In this document: positions 50,989-59,671 of the stretch, one piece after another | How the letters are laid out: each line of letters starts with the position of its first letter | Position numbering within the stretch: position 1 is the first letter of the stretch | From: Oceanococcus sp051252075 | GTDB lineage: Bacteria > Pseudomonadota > Gammaproteobacteria > Nevskiales > Oceanococcaceae | Assembly: GCA_051252075.1 (NCBI GenBank) | Contig: JBPOFU010000002.1 | Location: forward strand, 62,001-126,000 | Length of the DNA: 64,000 nucleotides | Direction: 5' to 3' | Notes under the pieces: generated by a model | The model's input: the letters and a program-made list of their open reading frames with translations, nothing else | Databases searched by the model: none | What the model was told of the DNA's origin: nothing | Position numbers and translations under genes: made by a program

Positions 50989-52821
50989 ATGCGCCCATCC
51001 ATACCCATTACTGCCGCCCTCATTGCCGGTCTGGCGCTTTCTGCCTGCAACAGCGACAGCGGCGGCAACAGCGCCGCCAATCCAAGCGCGCCCACTAGCA
51101 GTATCGAGCGCACACCTCTGGATTACGGCGGCGACGAGAGTGTTGCCAGCTGTGGTGCGGGCACTGATGCCGCTGGAGGCCGCGCCTACCACGTCGTCAT
51201 TCCGTCTCGCGTAGATGGCGAGAACATCTCATTCGAATTGCACGAGCCGAATAGCATCGATTGCAATAGCAAGCACGCCTTGATTCTTCAAGGCCACGGC
51301 TACGCTGGTAGTCGCACCACAGGCGTCGGTGCCTTTGAGCAATACACCGCCAGCGGCTTTGCGGTGATCAGTATTGATCAGCGCGGCTCTCCAGATTCCG
51401 GCGGCACCGTGCGTGTCATGGACCCTGACTTTGAAGGCGAAGATCTGGTCGCGATCGTCGACTGGGCGGAACAATATCTGGATTGGCTGAAATACCGCGA
51501 TGGCAATCTACTGCTAGGCAGCATCGGCGGTAGTTATGGCGGCATGTACCAGTACCTACTACTGAATAAAGACCCTGATCGTCGACTGGATGCCATCGTT
51601 CCAGAAATCGCCCCGCATGATCTGACTTATAGCCTCAATCCTGGCGGCGTCATCAAATCCTACTGGGCGCTAGTTTTGGCGGCCGCTGGCGATTCACAAA
51701 CTCAGTTCGGCCAAGATGAATTGATCCGAGCGACTTTGGTAGAAGGCGCTGTGACCGGCGACTTTCCGCCAGCAACATTGCCCTTCTTCTCCTATCACTC
51801 CATGAGTTATTTCTGCGACAACCCGCTGGACTTGCAGACCACCGACCGTGGCGATACTTCGGCCTACATATTTGACCCATTATTCCAACTATTGCCCCTA
51901 ACATCTGGCGGTGAATTTGGCGTATTTACACCGTCCCCCAGGGCTGTTCCAAAAGTAGACGCACTGCTATGGCAAGGCCCGCGTGATGATCTGTTCAACA
52001 TGAACGAAGCTTGGCGCAACTACCAATGCTTGGAGCGCGCAGGTGGCGATGTTCGCTTGCTCACCTACAGCTCAGGCCACCATTTGCTATCGCCCAATGT
52101 CGGCTTAGTGGAAATGGGCTTGGCCTCGCAATCACTACCGCTGGAGTCGGTCTGTGGCCCCATCAATAAAGATGCGGCTGCACTGGCATGGTTTAACGAC
52201 AAGCTCTTGGGCCTAGGCAACGCCGATGACACGATTACCACCGGCCAGGACATTTGCTTTGCCTTGGGCATAGGCGATGCCGTAGCACTGCCAGATATGA
52301 CCGTCGGTGGTACCGAGTTCCCAGTTGAACTGCCAGGCGGACTACCTGTACTGGTGACCTTGGCCAATCCAGTGCCGATGATCGTGCCATTGGCTACTGC
52401 AGGCGCTGGCGGCGAAGTGCTGGCAGGCATACCCACCGCACAACTCACCGTGTCCCGTGGTGATGCCTCTTTAGATGAATTTTGCGTAGAGGAAACGGAT
52501 CCGATCTTGCGTGCAGGCACTTGCGATACTACGGTATTCGTTGGTTTGGGCGTCATTAAAACCGGCGAGCTAATCCCACTGGTGCCGGAATTGATAGAAG
52601 AGCAAGTGATGCCGGTACGTGGTATCGGCGAGCACAACGTAGAAATGGTCGGCGTGGCCGAACGTATCAGTGAAGGCGATCAAATCGTCATGCTCATCTA
52701 CGGCCTGAATGATGCTTTTGTCGCATCGACCTCGCGCGATGCGCTGACGCCAACGGTTACTGTCACCGGCACGGTTCAAGTGCCGATGCAGGGGCCACTA
52801 CCAGCGCTAACCGCCCCGTAG
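50989..52821 (+). CDS. Lipoprotein S15-like (X-Pro dipeptidyl-peptidase type) alpha/beta hydrolase
   Basis: A 610-residue exported hydrolase. Lipobox LSAC near residue 19, then a Ser/Gly/Asn-rich linker. The core has GHGYAGSRTTG, SIDQRGSPDSGG and the nucleophile GGSYGGMYQY near residue 182, which fits S15/CocE-type enzymes, with a YSSGHHLL segment as the candidate catalytic His and a C-terminal beta-sandwich (about 450-610, with VTLANPVPMIVPLA) typical of the S15 family lid/jelly-roll domain. Substrate not predictable. The 132-base divergent gap between it and the CalB-like lipase suggests shared control. Confidence 0.78.
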   Translation: MRPSIPITAALIAGLALSACNSDSGGNSAANPSAPTSSIERTPLDYGGDESVASCGAGTDAAGGRAYHVVIPSRVDGENISFELHEPNSIDCNSKHALILQGHGYAGSRTTGVGAFEQYTASGFAVISIDQRGSPDSGGTVRVMDPDFEGEDLVAIVDWAEQYLDWLKYRDGNLLLGSIGGSYGGMYQYLLLNKDPDRRLDAIVPEIAPHDLTYSLNPGGVIKSYWALVLAAAGDSQTQFGQDELIRATLVEGAVTGDFPPATLPFFSYHSMSYFCDNPLDLQTTDRGDTSAYIFDPLFQLLPLTSGGEFGVFTPSPRAVPKVDALLWQGPRDDLFNMNEAWRNYQCLERAGGDVRLLTYSSGHHLLSPNVGLVEMGLASQSLPLESVCGPINKDAAALAWFNDKLLGLGNADDTITTGQDICFALGIGDAVALPDMTVGGTEFPVELPGGLPVLVTLANPVPMIVPLATAGAGGEVLAGIPTAQLTVSRGDASLDEFCVEETDPILRAGTCDTTVFVGLGVIKTGELIPLVPELIEEQVMPVRGIGEHNVEMVGVAERISEGDQIVMLIYGLNDAFVASTSRDALTPTVTVTGTVQVPMQGPLPALTAP

Positions 52822-52842
52822 TTAAAAACGCTACCGGCCATT

Positions 52843-52873
52843 GCCTAAGCTGGGGTGAATTTCTCGCTTAGGC
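52843..52873 (+). terminator. Weak hairpin after the S15-like gene
   Basis: GCCTAAGC/GCTTAGGC (52843-52850 and 52866-52873) with a 15-base loop, no T-run. It lies 21 bases after the stop codon. A terminator role is only suggestive. Confidence 0.3.
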
Positions 52874-52902
52874 TGGCCTAATCTGCCCTAACTTGGCATT
52901 CT

Positions 52903-52968
52903 GCGAATGCGACACAGAGCGCGCGACATACGCGCTCTGTGTCGCGCTGAACCTTGCCGCGCATTCGC
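52903..52968. promoter_or_regulatory. Nested inverted repeats upstream of the RND efflux operon
   Basis: A perfect 15-base inverted repeat (52909-52923 and 52931-52945; GCGACACAGAGCGCG) surrounds seven bases. A second pair, GCGAATGC/GCATTCGC (52903-52910 and 52961-52968), encloses it. They lie 36 to 101 bases ahead of the pump start. Perfect dyads of this type are often TetR/MarR-type repressor sites or structured leaders; I see no regulator gene next to the pump. Confidence 0.45.
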
Positions 52969-53003
52969 GGTCGCAGCAGAACAATAAAAAGGGGAGACGC
53001 GGC

Positions 53004-56000
53004 GTGAACCTAACCCGCACATCGCTGGGCAATCCAGCAGCAGCCGTGGTGGTGGCCTTGCTGCTGTGCCTGCTCGGAGCAGCCAGCCTTTACAAGCTGC
53101 CGATTCAATTGCTCCCCAGTATCGATAATCCGGAAATTACCATTTGGACCAATTGGCGCGGGGCTGCTCCCAGTGATATGGAATCGGTCATCGTCGAGCA
53201 ACAAGAACGCGTACTGCAAGCCATCCCCGGCTTGGATCGTATAGAAAGTAATATCAATCAAGGCAACGGCAATCTGAACCTGCGCTTTAAATTGGGCACC
53301 GACATGCAGCGGGCCTATTTGGACGTGATTAACCGTTTGCAACAAACGCCAAATCTGCCAGATGATGCAGAAGGACCTTGGGTCAATCTTGGTGGCGGAG
53401 ACTTTACCGGCGGCAATGCGGCCTCGCTGCTAGTCCGTAGCATCAATACAGAAGATAGCCGTGACCCTGCCGAATTCCATGATGTAATTAAGCTCACTGT
53501 CGAGCCGCGCATGGCCCGTATCTCAGGTGTCGGCCGGGTTGATCTGCAGAGCCAGCGGCCTGAAGAGTTGCACATCGTGTTGGATGTCGCTCGGGCCGCA
53601 GCAATGAACATACAGCTCTCAGACTTGATAGCGGTGGTCAGTGCTGCAGACGACATTTCGGGTGGCTTCGCCGATGTAGGGCGTCGCCAATACACCGTGC
53701 GTTTTATGGGCAAGGCCGCCATTGACGACATCGAAAACTTAATCGTGGCCTACCGCGAATTTAAGCCGGTCTATCTAGGCGACATCGCTCAAGTGCGAGT
53801 GCAGAGGCGTGAGTCGCAAGGGTTTACCTTGCGCAATGGCTACCCCGCTTATTACCTTACGCTGGGCCGTGAACCCGGTTCGAATACCGTGGCCATTCTG
53901 GATGAGGTCAATATCGCTATTGCTGAGCTCAATGCCGGTGCCTTAGCCGATGCAGGCTTGGCCATAGAATTGTCCTACGATGCCTCTATCCACATCCGCC
54001 GTGCTATCAGTTTGGTACAAGGCAACCTGATACTCGGCGGCGTGCTGGCTACCTTGGTGTTGTTTTTCTTCTTGCGCAACTGGCGCTCGACCTTGCTGGT
54101 CGGCCTGGCCATACCCATTTGTTTACTCACCGCCTTCGCCACGCTGCAAGCCTTTGGCCGCAGCTTGAACGTCATCTCTTTGGCTGGCTTGGCCTTTGCC
54201 GTAGGCTTGGTTTTAGACGCCGCCATTATTGTGATGGAGAACATCGTGCGCTTAAGGCAGAACGGTGAACCACTCAGCCTAGCCGTACTGCAAGGAGCGC
54301 AAGGCGTCGCAACCGCACTGCTCGCCTCCACTGCTACCAGTGTCGCCATTTTCTTGCCGATATTGTTTATGGGCGGTCCGGAGGGCCAGTTGTTCTCCGA
54401 CTTGGCCCTCACCTTATCCATTGCCGTCATCGTGTCACTGCTGGTGGCCCTAAGCTTGCTGCCTGTGGCCTACCAATGGGCATTACGCGGTAAAACCGAT
54501 GAGCAAGACCGTATGGCCGGACTGTGGGATCGCATCACTGTGCTGGTCATGCGCTACACCGAAAAACCAACCCAGCGCTGGAGCATTGTGCTGTTAACCG
54601 TAGGCGGCATGTCGGCGCTAGCCTGGAGCCTAATGCCTTCGGCCGACTACTTACCGCAGGCGCGCTCGGACAATGTCTGGGGCAACTTTTCCTTGCCTCC
54701 TGGCGTCTCCAAACAAGCCTTGGAACGCGATCTGGCCAATATCGTCGTGCAGCGCATGCAGCCCTATATGAGTGGCGAGAAACAACCCAAAGTTGCCTAT
54801 TACAACCTCTCATCATGGAACCGCGCTTGGACCGGTATGGCGGTGTATGCCCAAGATCCGAAAGAGTCCGATGCCTTGATGGACGCCATGCGCAACGACA
54901 TTCTTAAAGATTTGCCCGACACCCGCAGCTTTGTGGTTCCGGGTTCCCTGCTGAATTTTTCAGGCGGTGGCAACCGGCAAATTGATGTCGATATACACGG
55001 CGCGGATCTTGACCGCTTGCTGCTAGCTGCACGCACCGGCATGGCCAAACTACAGGAAGCGCTGCCTGGCATTCCGGTGCGGCCACAACCCGATTTGGAA
55101 TTGGCCGAACCGGAACTCCTGCTACACCCTGACCCGATCAAAACCGCGCAAGCAGGTCTGCGCCGCAGCGAAGTTGGCCGCACCGTTCGCGCCTACACCG
55201 ATGGTCTCTATGTCGGTGAGTATTTCGACGGCAATGAGCGCATGAATGTACTGATCAAAACACCGGACTGGCACAGCCCAGAACAACTCGCTGATATGCC
55301 CTTGGCAACACCATTGGGCGGCCTGCAAAGGCTGGGTGAGCTGACCCACATAGAGCGCGCGGTGGGACCCAGCACCTTGCGCCGCATCGATGGCCAGCGC
55401 ACCGTGAGTCTGCGCGTCTTCCCGCCCGAAAATATGACTTTGGAAGATGCCATCAACACCATACGGCAGCGAGTAGAACCCGCCATAAACGCAGTGCTCG
55501 CAGGTGACGGCGGTGTCAGTTACCGCGGCAGTGCCGATGGTCTAGAGCAAGCTCTGCAAGCCATGGGTTTGAACATGCTTTACGCCCTGGCTATCTTGCT
55601 GATGATCTTGGTGGCCATGTTCCGTTCCGTAGGCGATGCTTTGTGCGTGCTTTCGGTCATGCCACTGGCTTTCGCCGGTGGCGTGCTGTCGCTCTGGGCG
55701 ATGAATCTATTCAGCTACCAATCCATGGATTTATTGACCATGAGCGGCTTTGTCATTTTGCTCGGATTGGTAGTCAATAACGCCATTTTACTGGTTGATC
55801 GCACGCGCTCCGCGGAGGCCGAAGGTTTATCGCGCGACGAAGCGGTTCGCAGCGCTATACGCGAACGTGCTCGTCCGATATACATGAGCACACTCACCAG
55901 TATTTTCGGCATGTTGCCACTGATGCTAGTCCCTGGAACTGGCGCAGAAATTTATCGAGGCTTAGCCAGCATTATCGTCGGTGGCATGACGATATCGGCC

Positions 56001-56105
56001 ATCTTTACGCTACTGCTGCTGCCGAGCCTGTTGCGTATGGGGCGCATCAAAGAACAATCATCAGACCGCATCGCAGGCGGCGTAGAGACCGGAGAAACTG
56101 CATGA
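53004..56105 (+). CDS. RND-family efflux transporter, inner-membrane permease subunit
   Basis: A 1033-residue, 12-helix proton-driven pump (AcrB-like). The helix near residue 10-30, then the large periplasmic porter domain (LPSIDNPEITI, NQGNGNLNLRF), TM4 GLAFAVGLVLDAAIIVMEN, and TM10-region LLGLVVNNAILLVDR. In AcrB the proton-relay residues are Asp407-Asp408 and Lys940. Here the pair is Asp-Ala and Lys is Asn, the pattern of other RND subfamilies (HME-like LDAA and NNAILL), so coupling differs from AcrB. The GTG at 53004 follows GGGGAG by seven bases; an upstream ATG at 52893 lies inside the inverted repeats and lacks family similarity. The adaptor gene follows with a four-base overlap. No outer-membrane factor is present. 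Confidence 0.9.
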   Translation: MNLTRTSLGNPAAAVVVALLLCLLGAASLYKLPIQLLPSIDNPEITIWTNWRGAAPSDMESVIVEQQERVLQAIPGLDRIESNINQGNGNLNLRFKLGTDMQRAYLDVINRLQQTPNLPDDAEGPWVNLGGGDFTGGNAASLLVRSINTEDSRDPAEFHDVIKLTVEPRMARISGVGRVDLQSQRPEELHIVLDVARAAAMNIQLSDLIAVVSAADDISGGFADVGRRQYTVRFMGKAAIDDIENLIVAYREFKPVYLGDIAQVRVQRRESQGFTLRNGYPAYYLTLGREPGSNTVAILDEVNIAIAELNAGALADAGLAIELSYDASIHIRRAISLVQGNLILGGVLATLVLFFFLRNWRSTLLVGLAIPICLLTAFATLQAFGRSLNVISLAGLAFAVGLVLDAAIIVMENIVRLRQNGEPLSLAVLQGAQGVATALLASTATSVAIFLPILFMGGPEGQLFSDLALTLSIAVIVSLLVALSLLPVAYQWALRGKTDEQDRMAGLWDRITVLVMRYTEKPTQRWSIVLLTVGGMSALAWSLMPSADYLPQARSDNVWGNFSLPPGVSKQALERDLANIVVQRMQPYMSGEKQPKVAYYNLSSWNRAWTGMAVYAQDPKESDALMDAMRNDILKDLPDTRSFVVPGSLLNFSGGGNRQIDVDIHGADLDRLLLAARTGMAKLQEALPGIPVRPQPDLELAEPELLLHPDPIKTAQAGLRRSEVGRTVRAYTDGLYVGEYFDGNERMNVLIKTPDWHSPEQLADMPLATPLGGLQRLGELTHIERAVGPSTLRRIDGQRTVSLRVFPPENMTLEDAINTIRQRVEPAINAVLAGDGGVSYRGSADGLEQALQAMGLNMLYALAILLMILVAMFRSVGDALCVLSVMPLAFAGGVLSLWAMNLFSYQSMDLLTMSGFVILLGLVVNNAILLVDRTRSAEAEGLSRDEAVRSAIRERARPIYMSTLTSIFGMLPLMLVPGTGAEIYRGLASIIVGGMTISAIFTLLLLPSLLRMGRIKEQSSDRIAGGVETGETA

Positions 56106-57205
56106 GCCATCCCACCACCAAACGATGTCGCACAACACGAGTAAGCATACTGATTTGTTTGGCCGCGGCTAGCTGTTGGTGGCCCACGAGCTACGCTCAA
56201 GCCCCGGCAACTCCAGTCGTCGTCAACGAAGTCAAACTCGCTGCACTGGATTTAGAAAAACCCGCCAGCGGCATGGTTCACAGCCGTCAATTCATGCAAG
56301 TCATGGCGGGCACATCTGGCCGCTTGGATTGGATTGCCGAGCCCGGCAGCATCATCGAGACGGGCAAAGAATTGGCCCGATTAGATATCAAACCTTTGCA
56401 ATTACGCTTGCATGAGCAAGAGTTGCAGGCACAGCGTGCCCGTATCAACCGTGACTTTTATCAGCGCGAAATTCAGCGCATAGCGTCCTTGCAAGCCTCG
56501 GACTATGCGGCGGCGAATGAGCGAGACCAACTGGAATTGAGTCTCGCACTGGCGGCAAATGATTTACACGCAGCAAACAATCGCATAGCGCAGCTACAAG
56601 ACGACATCGAACGCGGAACCATACGCGCGCCTTTTACCGGGGTCATCAGCGATCAACAACGCTATGCAGGCGAAGAATTGAGTCGCACGGACGTACTGGC
56701 CAGACTCAATGGCACAGAGCAATTGGAATTGCGCGCCCAACTTCCCTTGGCGTGGCTGACGCAGTTGCAAACCGGCACCGTCGTTACCGTGCAAGCGCAT
56801 GAGCAAGAATGGATCGGCACGGTGCGCCGCTTGATACCGACTGGCGATATGAGCACACAAACCTTCGAAGCACGTATTGATCTTCCCAAGGATGCTTCGC
56901 TGGCGCTAGGCGAACTCGCGCACCTTCGTTTACCACAGCATCTGGCTGATGCTCAGTTACAAGTACCGCGCGATGCATTGGTGCTGCGGCGTGAAGCCGC
57001 CTACGTGTTTCGGGTGAGTGAAAATTCCACAGTGGAGCGCATAGCCGTCACCGTGGAGCGAGGTCAAGGCGAATGGATTGCCGTGCTCGGGCAACTGAAA
57101 GCGGGCGATCAAGTGGTGGTGCGCGGCGCCGAACGTTTACAAGCAGAGCAAGCGGTACAGGTGTTACGAAATCTGGCTGCAGACGACTCATTGGGTACAT
57201 CCTAG
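56102..57205 (+). CDS. RND efflux periplasmic adaptor (membrane-fusion) subunit
   Basis: A 367-residue adaptor. A hydrophobic N-terminal segment, probably a signal peptide ending near YAQA, then the lipoyl half (MAGTSGRLDWIAEPGSII, ELARLDI), an alpha-hairpin (QAQRARINRDFYQREI to NRIAQLQDDI), the second lipoyl half (TIRAPFTGVISDQQ) and barrel/MP domains. Its gene follows the pump with a four-base overlap, whereas most RND operons place the adaptor first. It should bridge the pump to a TolC-type channel encoded elsewhere. Confidence 0.9.
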   Translation: MSHPTTKRCRTTRVSILICLAAASCWWPTSYAQAPATPVVVNEVKLAALDLEKPASGMVHSRQFMQVMAGTSGRLDWIAEPGSIIETGKELARLDIKPLQLRLHEQELQAQRARINRDFYQREIQRIASLQASDYAAANERDQLELSLALAANDLHAANNRIAQLQDDIERGTIRAPFTGVISDQQRYAGEELSRTDVLARLNGTEQLELRAQLPLAWLTQLQTGTVVTVQAHEQEWIGTVRRLIPTGDMSTQTFEARIDLPKDASLALGELAHLRLPQHLADAQLQVPRDALVLRREAAYVFRVSENSTVERIAVTVERGQGEWIAVLGQLKAGDQVVVRGAERLQAEQAVQVLRNLAADDSLGTS

Positions 57206-57248
57206 TCATCATTGAAACGCATGCTTTGTTCATGCTCAAACGGCAGGT

Positions 57249-58457
57249 CTAGTACAGCAAGATGTCCTTGACGCTTTCGCGCCACAACCGCTCATCCGCT
57301 GCAACCGCTTGCTCCAAATCTGCCGCGTGCGCCTGCTTATCCTCTACCCATCCACGCAGTAAAGGTCCGCCATTGATGAGGTCGATAGCCAAACGATCAT
57401 GCTCGTATTCGTAAGCGAAATCGCGCCACAGATCGTAATCCGAGTGAGTTTTCCGAATCGCCTTAAAGGCCAAGGCCATCAGCCGCCATGGCTGAAAAGC
57501 CTCATGTTTATAGCTACAGGCTTCCACGTGAATTTGCAGCCCAGCGCACAGTTTTCCGGCGTGCTTATGAAACGTAGGTTCAAACCAGGTTTCACGTAAG
57601 CGACAGCCCGCCAACCACTGCGGAGCAATTTCCTGCATAGCTGCATGAACCGCCGAGATATCCAAATCCGGTGCGCCGAATAATTCCAATGGTCGCGTGG
57701 TTCCTCGCCCTTCAGACAAGGTCGTGCCTTCTAACATCACCGTGCCGGCGTAGGCCCGCGCCATCGATAAATTCGGCGCATTCGGACTCGGGTTTATCCA
57801 TTCACGCTCAGCCACAGGCCAGCCATAACCCGGTGCTGCATTGGGCTGCCATCCCGTCATTGGGATGATCTGCAAATCCACATCGAGTTTGAATTCACGC
57901 ACAAACCAAAGCGCCATTTCCGCCATAGTTAAACCATGACGCATAGGTATTGCTGCCGCACCAACGAAACTCTCCCAGCCGGATTGCAATAAATTGCCTT
58001 CCACCGGCCGACCCGCTGGATTGGGCCGGTCTAGAACCCAAACAGATTTGCCCTGCTTCGCCGCCGCTTCCAATACGTACAGCAAGGTGGTGATAAAGGT
58101 ATAAATGCGACAGCCGAGATCTTGTAGATCGACCAACAACACATCGAAACTCTGCAACATATCGACGCTAGGGCGACGTGTATCGCCATACAGGCTAAAC
58201 ACCGGTATTTCCCAACGCGGATCAATGTAGTCCGGCGACTCCACCATGTTGTCTTGTTTATCACCGCGCAGGCCGTGCTGGGGGCCAAAGGCCGCAGTGA
58301 GATTTATGTCCGGGCAACTCGCCAGCGCATCCAAACTGTGCTGCCAATCCGCAGTCACCGAGGCTGGATGAGCCAACAGCGCTACGCGTTGACCCAATAA
58401 AGGTTTACGTAGGGCTGCCTCCTGCAGGAGGCGATCAACACCAAATTGAACACTCAT
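57249..58457 (-). CDS. Exo-beta-N-acetylmuramidase NamZ-like (DUF1343)
   Basis: A 402-residue DUF1343 protein. Family landmarks: FGVDRLL, HPASVT, AFGPQHGLRGDKQDNM, PVFSLYGDTRRPS, LLVDLQDLGCRIYTFI, LDRPNPAG, PMRHGLTMAEMALW and the end YEYEHDRLAIDLING. Bacteroidetes and Bacillus NamZ release terminal MurNAc from peptidoglycan chains. Here there is no obvious signal peptide, so it may act on muropeptides inside the cell, as part of recycling; this is inference. The ATG overlaps the DOMON-like gene's stop by four bases. Confidence 0.88.
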   Translation of the reverse strand: MSVQFGVDRLLQEAALRKPLLGQRVALLAHPASVTADWQHSLDALASCPDINLTAAFGPQHGLRGDKQDNMVESPDYIDPRWEIPVFSLYGDTRRPSVDMLQSFDVLLVDLQDLGCRIYTFITTLLYVLEAAAKQGKSVWVLDRPNPAGRPVEGNLLQSGWESFVGAAAIPMRHGLTMAEMALWFVREFKLDVDLQIIPMTGWQPNAAPGYGWPVAEREWINPSPNAPNLSMARAYAGTVMLEGTTLSEGRGTTRPLELFGAPDLDISAVHAAMQEIAPQWLAGCRLRETWFEPTFHKHAGKLCAGLQIHVEACSYKHEAFQPWRLMALAFKAIRKTHSDYDLWRDFAYEYEHDRLAIDLINGGPLLRGWVEDKQAHAADLEQAVAADERLWRESVKDILLY

Positions 58458-58987
58458 GCCAAAGGTATGTGAAAACTGCTGACATGGTGGAAATCCGGTT
58501 CACCCTCGGCATGCTCTAGGGCCCACCAAGATTTTTCACCTTCTTTGTCAAAAATGATGGCGCACAAGCCCGCATGTGTGGCCATATCAGGGCGTGCCGA
58601 TTCTGACAGTTCCACGTCAAACCGATAGCGCTCTTCATCACGCCAAGACGCCGCATGGGCGACGACTTGCTGCTGCAACCAGCGGCAGCCACGCCGATAG
58701 CCAGAGAAATCCGCAGCGGCATAGCGGCCATCGGGAGCAAAATTAAATTCCCGATAGGAGTGATTGCTGTTGGCCACAAACAGTTCAAAACAACTTGCCT
58801 GCCACAAATCCTGCCCCAGCTCCAGCGCATGAACAGCAGGTAAATCCAACTCATTAATCTGACCAAAGACTTCGAAGCTAAATTTCCAACCCCCTGAGCG
58901 AACGACATAACCAACACAAACACGTTCGATGGCACTGCCTTGCGAATGGGGATGCCGCTCTAAATCCAACCAACGATATTCCGACAT
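58454..58987 (-). CDS. DOMON-like (murB-associated type) domain protein
   Basis: A 177-residue protein with the beta-sandwich pattern of DOMON-like proteins known to sit near murB. It has LWQASCFELFVANSNHSYREFNFAPDGRYAAADF, in which the CFELF and YxEFN-type segments are characteristic, and it ends DFHHVSSFHIPL. No signal peptide. The ATG at 58987 lies four bases after the hemolysin III gene's stop; the longer frame upstream is rejected. It overlaps namZ by four bases, so the two are coupled. A muramyl-sugar-binding role is suggested only by neighbourhood and family. Confidence 0.78.
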   Translation of the reverse strand: MSEYRWLDLERHPHSQGSAIERVCVGYVVRSGGWKFSFEVFGQINELDLPAVHALELGQDLWQASCFELFVANSNHSYREFNFAPDGRYAAADFSGYRRGCRWLQQQVVAHAASWRDEERYRFDVELSESARPDMATHAGLCAIIFDKEGEKSWWALEHAEGEPDFHHVSSFHIPLA

Positions 58988-58991
58988 GGCT

Positions 58992-59645
58992 TTATTGCAC
59001 CTGTCCAGGGATGACAAACCAGAGCACCGCAAGGAATTGCAGCACGCTGCCTAAAATCACAAACAAATGCCAGATGGTGTGGTTCCACGGCAGCTTACGC
59101 CAAGCGTAAAAAACAGCACCTGCGGTATAAGCCAGACCACCTGCGGCCAACCAGATTAAACCGTCCATAGAGACGGCTGCCATCACAGGCTTGGCAAAGG
59201 CCACAACCAACCAACCCATGGCCAGATACAAGCCCAATGACAACTTATCGAAACGGCCGGTAAAAAACAGTTTGAAGATGACGCCAGCGACGGCCAGACT
59301 CCAAACCACACCAAACAGCCACCAACGCGTTACGCCATCCAGCGATATCAAGGCGAACGGGGTATAGCTACCCGCTATCAACACATAGATTGCGGCATGA
59401 TCGAGAGTGTGCAGCACCCGCTTAGCGGACGGTATGGGAATGCTGTGATAAAGCGTTGAGGCGGTATACAGCAGGATCAGGCTACCGCCGTAAATACTGA
59501 CCGCAACAACATGCAACATCTGTCCGTTGAGAATGGCGTAGGCCACTAGCACGGCCAAGCCCACGATACTGGCAACCGCCGCAATACCGTGAGTCACGGC
59601 ATGGGCAATTTCCTCATTCATGCTGTATTCACGATGTTCCGACAC
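58992..59645 (-). CDS. Hemolysin III family / PAQR-type membrane protein (YqfA-like)
   Basis: A 217-residue, seven-helix membrane protein. It has EEIAHAVTHGIAA near residue 12, YGGSLILLYTASTLYHS, HTLDHAAIYVLIAGSYTP and the last-helix NHTIWHLFVILGS. These carry the conserved Ser, Asp and three His of the PAQR/hydrolase-like zinc site (TLYHS, LDHA, HxxxH). Starts with GTG at 59645 with AAGGA seven bases upstream, which fits the family N-terminus better than the ATG at 59783. Role in lipid sensing or membrane homeostasis is known for relatives only. Second gene of the four-gene exonuclease-to-namZ operon. Confidence 0.85.
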   Translation of the reverse strand: MSEHREYSMNEEIAHAVTHGIAAVASIVGLAVLVAYAILNGQMLHVVAVSIYGGSLILLYTASTLYHSIPIPSAKRVLHTLDHAAIYVLIAGSYTPFALISLDGVTRWWLFGVVWSLAVAGVIFKLFFTGRFDKLSLGLYLAMGWLVVAFAKPVMAAVSMDGLIWLAAGGLAYTAGAVFYAWRKLPWNHTIWHLFVILGSVLQFLAVLWFVIPGQVQ

Positions 59646-59671
59646 ACTAAATTCCTTGTACGCTGGGTTCG

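Noticed and set aside
52893..53003. N-terminal extension of the RND pump
   Set aside because: It runs through the perfect inverted repeats and is not pump-like; the GTG at 53004 has a good ribosome site.
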